Notes under the pieces: generated by a model | What the model was told of the DNA's origin: nothing | Database searches by the model: none | Seen by the model: the letters and a program-made list of their open reading frames with translations, nothing else | Part shown: positions 6,930 to 10,999 of the stretch, piece by piece | Numbering within the stretch: position 1 is the stretch's first letter | Layout: each line of letters begins with the position of its first letter | Program-made: the position numbers and the translations under genes | From: CAZTTG01 sp964615935 | GTDB taxonomy: Bacteria > Planctomycetota > UBA1135 > GCA-002686595 | Assembly: GCA_964615935.1 (NCBI GenBank) | Contig: CAZTTG010000143.1 | Location: 1-10,999 of the forward strand | Length of the DNA: 10,999 nt | Reading direction: 5' to 3'

Positions 6930-8114
6930 ATGAAGACGACGCGTCGGCTGATCCAGATCGGCTTCCTGCTGCTGACCGTCGTCGGCGTCTTCGCCGTGCG
7001 CGGCAACGCCGAGCGCTGGTGTCCGCTGGGCGGGGTCGAGGCGATCTACACCTACGTCCAGGAGGGCAACATGCTGTGCTCCCTGGGGGTCAGCAACTTC
7101 TACGTGCTGGCGGGTGTCCTGCTCCTGACGCTGCTGACCCGCCGGACCTTCTGCGGTTACGTCTGCCCGATCGGCGCCGTCTCGGAGCTGCTCCACCAGG
7201 GCTCCCGGCGCCTGGGCCTGCGGTCGCTGGACGTGCACCGCGGCCTCGATCGCGGCCTCTCGCTGCTCAAGTACCCGGTCCTGGCGCTCATCCTGTTCTT
7301 CACCTGGCGGACGGCCGAGCTGGTCTTCCGCGGCTACGATCCCTGCTACGCGCTGCTCAGCCGGCACGGCGAGGACATCGCCTTCTGGGCCTACGCCATC
7401 TCGGGGGCCATCGTCCTGGCCTCCCTGTGGATCTCGGTGCCCTTCTGCCGCTGGCTGTGCCCCCTGGCCGCGGTGCTCAACCCCTTCTCGCGCTTCGGCC
7501 TCGGCCGCATCCGGCGGAACGAGACCACCTGCACCGCCTGCGAGCTGTGCACCGAGGCCTGCCCCATGGGCATCCCCGTGGCGGAGATGGAGCAGGTCAC
7601 CGCCGCCCGCTGCACCTCCTGCCTGGACTGCATCGACTCCTGCGCCGCCCGGGACGACGGCGCCCTGGTCTACGGCCCGCCGCGTCCCCTCGGGCGCTCC
7701 TGGTCGCAGGCGGCGCTGATCGCGATCGTGCTGGGCGCCCTCACGACCGCGGTGGCGGCCAGCTACGCCTGGCCCCTGCCTTCCTTCGTCCAGCAGCGCG
7801 GCGAGGCCCCCCAGGAGGCGAGCGCGGCCGAGGTGCGGATCGAGCCCCTGACCTGCCGCGGCAAGGGCAACCTCCTGTGGTACTACCTGGATCGCGACGA
7901 CCTCTTCGCGGTCGAGGGCTACCTGAGGCTCGAGGCCTGGCCCGGCCCCGGTCCCGCGCGGGCGCGCATCCTCTTCGACCCGGAGCGGACCGACGAGGAG
8001 GGCGTCAAGCAGGCGATCGTCCAGCCCTACTACGACGAGGCCGGCGATCTCTGGCGGCCCTCGCCCTTCGAGATCGAGGGCTACGACCCCCTCGGGTTCC
8101 TGCTCGAGGACTGA
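6930..8114 (+). CDS. Membrane 4Fe-4S polyferredoxin (NapH/NosR/CcoG-like) with extra C-terminal domain
   Basis: A 394-residue membrane protein likely to pass electrons across or along the inner membrane. Hydrophobic segments lie near residues 7-24, 56-70, 114-127, 151-171 and 260-279. Family-typical membrane Cys-Pro motifs occur at C31-P, C75xxxC79-P (FCGYVCP) and C173xxxC177-P (FCRWLCP). Two full [4Fe-4S] ferredoxin motifs follow: C201xxC204xxC207xxxC211-P and C228xxC231xxC234xxxC238. NapH feeds electrons to periplasmic nitrate reductase, NosR supports nitrous oxide reductase and CcoG acts in copper reduction for oxidase assembly; none of their partner genes is in this window, so the specific role is open. 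After the last membrane segment, residues 300-394 form an added domain with C309 and a stretch ILFDPERTDEEGVKQAI that recalls the heavy-metal-associated fold; this is a weak likeness. The ATG follows TGAGG nine bases upstream. It is 99 bases after the Cys-tail TPR gene, probably in one transcript. Confidence 0.92.
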   Translation: MKTTRRLIQIGFLLLTVVGVFAVRGNAERWCPLGGVEAIYTYVQEGNMLCSLGVSNFYVLAGVLLLTLLTRRTFCGYVCPIGAVSELLHQGSRRLGLRSLDVHRGLDRGLSLLKYPVLALILFFTWRTAELVFRGYDPCYALLSRHGEDIAFWAYAISGAIVLASLWISVPFCRWLCPLAAVLNPFSRFGLGRIRRNETTCTACELCTEACPMGIPVAEMEQVTAARCTSCLDCIDSCAARDDGALVYGPPRPLGRSWSQAALIAIVLGALTTAVAASYAWPLPSFVQQRGEAPQEASAAEVRIEPLTCRGKGNLLWYYLDRDDLFAVEGYLRLEAWPGPGPARARILFDPERTDEEGVKQAIVQPYYDEAGDLWRPSPFEIEGYDPLGFLLED

Positions 8115-8123
8115 GGAGCCACC

Positions 8124-9455
8124 CTACTTCCGCCGCTCCTTCCCGGGGTCGAAGCCCGGGTTGGGGGTCGACATCCGCGCGCCGACCGCCTGGCGCCAGC
8201 GCCGGAGCCGCGCGCGCAGCTGGGCCGCCGTCTCGGGCCGCTCGGCCGCCAGGTCGTGCCGCTCGCCGGGGTCGCCGGAGAGGTCGAAGAGCTCCAGCTT
8301 CCCGTCCTCGTACCACTCGATGAGCTTGAGGTCGCCNNNNNNNNNNNNNNNNNNNNNNNNNNNNNNNNNNNNNNNNNNNNNNNNNNNNNNNNNNNNNNNN
8401 NNNNNNNNNNNNNNNNNNNNNNNNNNNNNNNNNNNNATCATGGGCTCGCGGATGCCGCCCTCGTAGAGCCATCCCTTGCCGGCGCGCAGGGGCAGGTTCG
8501 AGGTGGGGTGGCCCTCGGAGGTGGAGAGCCCGCCGTTGTCCGACATGAAGAACACCGCCGTGCTCTGCGCCAGTCCCAGACGATCGAGGGCGCCCAGCAC
8601 CCGGCCCACCGCCTGGTCCATGGCCTCGACCATGCCGGCGTAGACGGCGTCCTCCTGCACCTCGCGGACCTTGCGGCCGCGCTCTCGGCCCCAGCGCGCC
8701 TCCAGGCCCAGCCGCTCCTTCTTGCCGCGGTACTTCTCCCGGAGGTCCTCGCGGCTCATCAGGGGGGTGTGCACCGAGTAGAAGGAGAGGTAGGCCAGGA
8801 AGGGCTGGTCCCGGTGCTCCTCGATGAAGCGCACGGTCTCGGCGGCGAGGCGGTCGGGGAGGTGCTCCCCCGCGGGCCCGTCCTCCAGCCGCGGATTGCC
8901 GTAGGGCGAGAAGTACTGGTCTCCGCCGTAGGGCCCCCCGCGTGTCCAGCCGCCGGCGTTGACGTCGAAGCCGTGGTCCTCGGGCCAGGACCCCTCGGGG
9001 CCCAGGTGCCACTTCCCGGCGAAGAAGGTCGCGTAGCCGGCCTCCCCCAGGGCCTCGGCCAGGGTCAGCTCCTCCGCGGCCAGGCGGTCCTCGTAGGCCG
9101 CCGGCAGGTGCGGGGTGTTGCGCCTCCACCGGTCGGGCTGGGCGGCGCCGAAGTAGTCGGTGGTCGCGGTGCGCGCGGGATACCGGCCGGTCATGATGCT
9201 GCCCCGGGTGGGGCTGCACACCGGGCAGGCCGCGTAGGCGTCGGTGAAGCGCAGGCCGCGCTCGGCCAGGGAGTCGCAGCTGGGGGTCTCGTGGAAGGAG
9301 CTCCCGTAGCAGGAGAGGTCGGTCCAGCCCAGGTCGTCGACCAGGATGAAGAGGAAGCTCGGGCGCTCCGGCGGATCGGTCGAGGTCGGCCGGGCCGGTG
9401 CCGCTCCGAGCAGCAGCGCCACCGCTGTCGCCCGGACGATCACGCGGTGGCCCAC
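8124..9455 (-). CDS. Sulfatase (S1 family), exported, interrupted by assembly gap
   Basis: A second sulfatase. Numbering from the GTG at 9455: D40-D41 in VDDLG, the formylglycine signature C80-S-P-T-R, K148 and H150 in GKWHLG, H229 in SVHTP, D306-N307 in SDNGG and K327 in GKGWLYEGG. All key residues lie before the gap. The frame is broken by 100 N after GGIREPM. It resumes at GDLKLIEWYEDGKLELFDLSGDPGE and ends with STPNPGFDPGK, a usual end for planctomycete sulfatases. The frame is open upstream to 9788, but residues before 9512 overlap the promoter and look non-coding. GTG 9455 gives a compact signal peptide (VIVRATAVALLLGAAPA) with GGGA five bases upstream. ATG 9512 is the alternative. It differs clearly from the other sulfatase in length and inserts, so it probably has a different substrate. 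It converges on the polyferredoxin gene, leaving 9 bases between the stops. Confidence 0.92.
   Translation of the reverse strand: MGHRVIVRATAVALLLGAAPARPTSTDPPERPSFLFILVDDLGWTDLSCYGSSFHETPSCDSLAERGLRFTDAYAACPVCSPTRGSIMTGRYPARTATTDYFGAAQPDRWRRNTPHLPAAYEDRLAAEELTLAEALGEAGYATFFAGKWHLGPEGSWPEDHGFDVNAGGWTRGGPYGGDQYFSPYGNPRLEDGPAGEHLPDRLAAETVRFIEEHRDQPFLAYLSFYSVHTPLMSREDLREKYRGKKERLGLEARWGRERGRKVREVQEDAVYAGMVEAMDQAVGRVLGALDRLGLAQSTAVFFMSDNGGLSTSEGHPTSNLPLRAGKGWLYEGGIREPMXXXXXXXXXXXXXXXXXXXXXXXXXXXXXXXXXXGDLKLIEWYEDGKLELFDLSGDPGERHDLAAERPETAAQLRARLRRWRQAVGARMSTPNPGFDPGKERRK
8337..8436. other. Assembly gap (100 N) inside the second sulfatase
   Basis: Exactly 100 N, a conventional placeholder for a gap of unknown size. 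Comparison with the other sulfatase, where about 90 residues separate the GGxxxP motif from KLI, suggests that roughly 270 bases are really missing rather than 100. The apparent in-frame continuation across the Ns carries no information. Confidence 0.95.
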
Positions 9456-9565
9456 CCGCGTCCCGGGATCCGCCTTCGTCTCATCCGCCCCCAGGCCTCG
9501 TCCCCGGGGCATTCGAAGGCCCGCTTCGGATCGCGGCCTGCCGTTCCCCGGATCCTCCACGCCCT

Positions 9566-9583
9566 CCATGTTCACCAACATGG
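9566..9583 (-). promoter_or_regulatory. Perfect hairpin/operator at predicted transcription start of sulfatase 2
   Basis: CCATGTT (9566-9572) and AACATGG (9577-9583) are perfect 7-base inverted repeats around a 4-base centre. The minus-strand transcript predicted from the adjacent promoter would begin at about 9583, so the hairpin would be at its extreme 5' end. It could be a repressor operator or an RNA-stabilising 5' stem-loop. Confidence 0.45.
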
Positions 9584-9589
9584 TGTGCG

Positions 9590-9618
9590 ATGGTAGCCGG
9601 TGACTTCCACGGGGACAA
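9590..9618 (-). promoter_or_regulatory. Sigma70-like promoter for sulfatase 2
   Basis: On the minus strand, TTGTCC (9618-9613) and TACCAT (9595-9590) are separated by exactly 17 bases. Each matches four of six consensus bases, in an unusually A/T-rich patch for this DNA. The predicted start at about 9583 gives a leader of about 70 bases to ATG 9512 or about 130 to GTG 9455. An ACAAT-N8-ATTGT inverted repeat (9615-9632) overlaps the -35 box and could be an operator. Confidence 0.5.
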
Positions 9619-9647
9619 TTTTGCGGGATTGTTTGCATCCCCGGGGG

Positions 9648-9887
9648 GTGGTCACTATCACGGTTGGACGAGCTGAAGCGGTCAGCCAGAACTTCAACAA
9701 GCTCGAGTACACGATGGAGGCGGGCGACGAGGAGTACGACGGGGAGAGGAGCTTCGTCGTGTGGACTTCCTCCCCGCTGGTCGAGCACCAGCGCCCGCGC
9801 GTCGCCTGGGCCTTCTCGGGCCCGGTCCGGTCCGGCCCCCTCGCCATGGAACGCCTGGAGGGAACGCCTCCTCGGGGTCGGCCGTGA
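9648..9887 (+). CDS. Small protein of unknown function, coupled to the next gene
   Basis: A short frame with strong G/C third-position use from about 9684 to TGA at 9885-9887, so it is probably coding. From the GTG at 9648 it has 79 residues and starts VVTITVGRAEAV. Other possible starts are GTG 9600, TTG 9621 (preceded by GGGGA at 9611-9615) and ATG 9714; the choice is uncertain because GGGG directly abuts GTG 9648. It contains EYDGERSFVVW and HQRPRVAWAFSGP, which suggest beta-strands. There is no signal peptide, membrane segment or cysteine. Its stop overlaps the next gene's start as GTGA, so the two are probably translated together. It is divergent from sulfatase 2. I do not recognise a family; a small cytoplasmic or structural protein is all that can be said. 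Confidence 0.6.
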   Translation: MVTITVGRAEAVSQNFNKLEYTMEAGDEEYDGERSFVVWTSSPLVEHQRPRVAWAFSGPVRSGPLAMERLEGTPPRGRP

Positions 9888-10492
9888 GAAGGGACCTTCA
9901 CGACAGCCTCCGGGACCTGGAGATCCTGGAGTGGCACGAGGTCGAGCCCGGCGCCGGGGTGGAGGACCTGCGCGACCGCACCGCGGCGATGGTGCTCCTT
10001 CGCCGTCTCGCGTCCGACCCCCTCAACCTGATGTCCCTGCGGGCCTTCATCGCGGCGCAGTCCGGCCCGACCGCGCCGGCGCGCCTGAGCGACGTCGAGG
10101 TGCTCGAGAGGATCGCCTGGCAGCTCGAGTCGGGTCGCGCCCGGATCGCCCTCCATCCCGCCCTGGATCGGGGGCGGCGCATCGGCCTGATGGTCGATGG
10201 CCCGCTCGAGGCCCTCCCCGCGCTCGAGCCGGCGCCGGTGCCGGTGCCCCTGGAAGACGGATCGGTGCAGATGACCGTCGAGGTCGAGGAGCTGCCCGTG
10301 CTGGAGCCGGGAGTCGAGGTCGAGGGGCCTCCCGTGCTGGAGCCGGGAGTCGAGGTCGAGGAGCCGCCCGTGCTGGAGCCGGGCCTCGAGGTCGAGGAGC
10401 CGCCCTCGCTGGAGACGGGCCTCGAGGTCGAGGAGCCGTCCTCGCTGGAGCCGGGCCTCGAGGTCGAGGAGCCGCGGGCCGAGGTGGCCTGA
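9884..10492 (+). CDS. Unknown protein with helical N-domain and acidic 12-residue C-terminal repeats
   Basis: A 202-residue protein from the GTG at 9884, which overlaps the upstream stop (GTGA) and has GGGG at 9874-9877 as ribosome-binding site. The frame is open upstream to 9761, but that part overlaps the coding frame of the preceding gene and looks like a shadow. Residues 1-95 look like a charged alpha-helical domain (RRDLHDSLRDLEILEW, RDRTAAMVLLRRLASDP, DVEVLERIAWQLESG). Residues 138-197 are five repeats of 12 residues, consensus P-P-V-L-E-P-G-L-E-V-E-E, strongly acidic and Pro-rich, so probably extended or disordered. There is no signal peptide, membrane segment or cysteine. It ends 36 bases from the convergent tail-collar gene, so a role as accessory, linker or chaperone for a surface or tail-like structure is conceivable. 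That is inference; no family is recognised. Confidence 0.75.
   Translation: MRRDLHDSLRDLEILEWHEVEPGAGVEDLRDRTAAMVLLRRLASDPLNLMSLRAFIAAQSGPTAPARLSDVEVLERIAWQLESGRARIALHPALDRGRRIGLMVDGPLEALPALEPAPVPVPLEDGSVQMTVEVEELPVLEPGVEVEGPPVLEPGVEVEEPPVLEPGLEVEEPPSLETGLEVEEPSSLEPGLEVEEPRAEVA
10295..10474 (+). repeat. Five tandem 36-base in-frame repeats
   Basis: The period of exactly 36 bases starts at 10295, 10331, 10367, 10403 and 10439 and encodes 12-residue units. Units 1-3 begin CC[CG]GTGCTGGAGCCGGG-like and are most alike. Units 4 and 5 change V to S before LE, and unit 4 has T in place of P. The graded similarity points to expansion by unequal crossing-over or slippage within the coding frame. Confidence 0.9.
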
Positions 10493-10503
10493 TCCGCGCG
10501 GAT
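10492..10503. other. 12-base perfect palindrome between convergent genes
   Basis: ATCCGCGCGGAT is perfectly palindromic and begins at the last base of the repeat protein's stop codon, in the 36-base gap before the convergent tail-collar gene. It has no T-tract. It might contribute to termination or be a protein-binding site, but could be chance. Confidence 0.25.
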
Positions 10504-10528
10504 TCGCGGCCCCGCCAGCCCGCCCGCG

Positions 10529-10999
10529 CTACAGCTTCATGATGAACGCCAGCCGGTAGTACGCCGGGCGGTTGTCGAAGAGCGTCGAGTCGCCCTTGTG
10601 GTCCGTGGTGCCGGTGTGCTGGTGCGATCCGTTCGGATCGCTGAGGTGGTACATCGTGGTCAGGTTGGAGTTGGCGAAGGGGGAGGGGTAGCTGGTGCCG
10701 GTCTGGTAGATGTTGTAGTCGCGCACGTAGTCGGCGATCGTGTGCTGGTGGGTGCCGGCGTACTCCGTGGTGAAGGAGTGGTCGTGCCGGGGAAGGTTGC
10801 CTCCGTCGAGCTGTCGGTTGTGCGCGCCTCCCACCTCGCCCGGATCCTGTCCCTGCACCACTCCCAGGAGGAAGCGGTCCTGCAGGTTGGGCGTCCCGTT
10901 GGTGCCGTCGCAGAGCTGCCACCCCCCGGGGATGGAGGCCAGCGTACCCGACCACATGAGGATGCAGCCCCGCGGCACGATGGAGAGCGCCTGCGTCGT
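10529..10999 (-). CDS. Phage tail-collar / short-tail-fibre-like protein (5' part beyond window)
   Basis: 156 visible residues, open to the window edge. A GTG at 10978 is in frame, but the preceding residues (TTQALSI before VPRG) fit the family, so the true start is almost certainly upstream, beyond base 10999. The segment VPRGCILMWSG, IPGGWQLCDGTNGTPNLQDRF is the classic tail-collar pattern. Three HxH motifs follow (RHDHSF, GTHQHT, GSHQHT), then DNRPAYYRLAFIMKL, the usual C-terminus. In T4 gp12, HxH histidines bind a metal ion in the receptor-binding trimer. The same domain occurs in bacterial secreted proteins of the microcystin-dependent type and in phage-like injection devices. No other phage gene is visible, so a prophage cannot be claimed. 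It converges on the 12-residue-repeat gene. Confidence 0.88.
   Translation of the reverse strand, partial: TTQALSIVPRGCILMWSGTLASIPGGWQLCDGTNGTPNLQDRFLLGVVQGQDPGEVGGAHNRQLDGGNLPRHDHSFTTEYAGTHQHTIADYVRDYNIYQTGTSYPSPFANSNLTTMYHLSDPNGSHQHTGTTDHKGDSTLFDNRPAYYRLAFIMKL

Noticed and set aside
9456..9788. Long N-terminal extension of sulfatase 2
   Set aside because: It would precede the signal peptide, overlap the promoter and hairpin, and run opposite a plus-strand frame with better coding character.
10295..10474. CRISPR-like array with 36-base period
   Set aside because: The units are contiguous with no variable spacers, and the period encodes an in-frame 12-residue protein repeat.
9648..10492. 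One gene split by a frameshift
   Set aside because: The GTGA overlap with a ribosome-binding site before the GTG is normal translational coupling, and both parts have their own coding character. A sequencing frameshift is not needed, though it cannot be excluded from one sequence.
10529..10999. Prophage call
   Set aside because: Only one tail-collar-like gene is visible. The domain is common in non-phage secreted proteins, and there is no integrase, capsid, terminase or attachment site.

Overview
The DNA is very GC-rich (about 70% by eye, with strong G/C preference at third codon positions). It holds secreted Cys-rich proteins, an FG-GAP/UnbV-type repeat protein, two S1-family sulfatases and a phage-tail-collar-like protein. 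This mix is typical of high-GC Planctomycetota or a related lineage with many secreted proteins. The phylum is inferred from gene content and protein style; there is no marker gene. A run of exactly 100 N (8337-8436) shows this is a scaffold, probably from a metagenome or draft assembly.

Layout. 1-2382 (+): two tandem paralogous secreted Cys-rich proteins of unknown function, the first cut by the window edge. 2411-4366 (+): a secreted FG-GAP/VCBS repeat protein with an ASPIC/UnbV-like C-terminus. 4390-5727 (-): a complete sulfatase, convergent with it. 5925-6830 (+): a TPR-like exported protein ending in a Cys-rich tail. 6930-8114 (+): a membrane polyferredoxin of the NapH/NosR/CcoG type with an unusual C-terminal domain. 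8124-9455 (-): a second sulfatase, interrupted by the assembly gap, with a good sigma70-like promoter and a perfect hairpin at its predicted transcription start. 9648-10492 (+): two translationally coupled genes I do not recognise; the second ends in five acidic 12-residue repeats. 10529-10999 (-): the C-terminal part of a tail-collar protein, cut by the right edge. No gene-free stretch exceeds 300 bases.

How the genes may work together. The sulfatases would remove sulfate esters from sulfated glycans outside the cytoplasm and need formylglycine maturation by an enzyme not in this window. The TPR/Cys-tail gene and the polyferredoxin gene look like a two-gene unit for electron transfer or metal handling in the cell envelope. 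The pair at 9648-10492 lies tail to tail with the tail-collar gene, hinting at a surface fibre or tail-like assembly, but nothing proves a functional link.

The best candidates for something undescribed are the Cys-tail TPR plus polyferredoxin pair, and the coupled unknown genes next to the collar protein. Neither is a demonstrated system.
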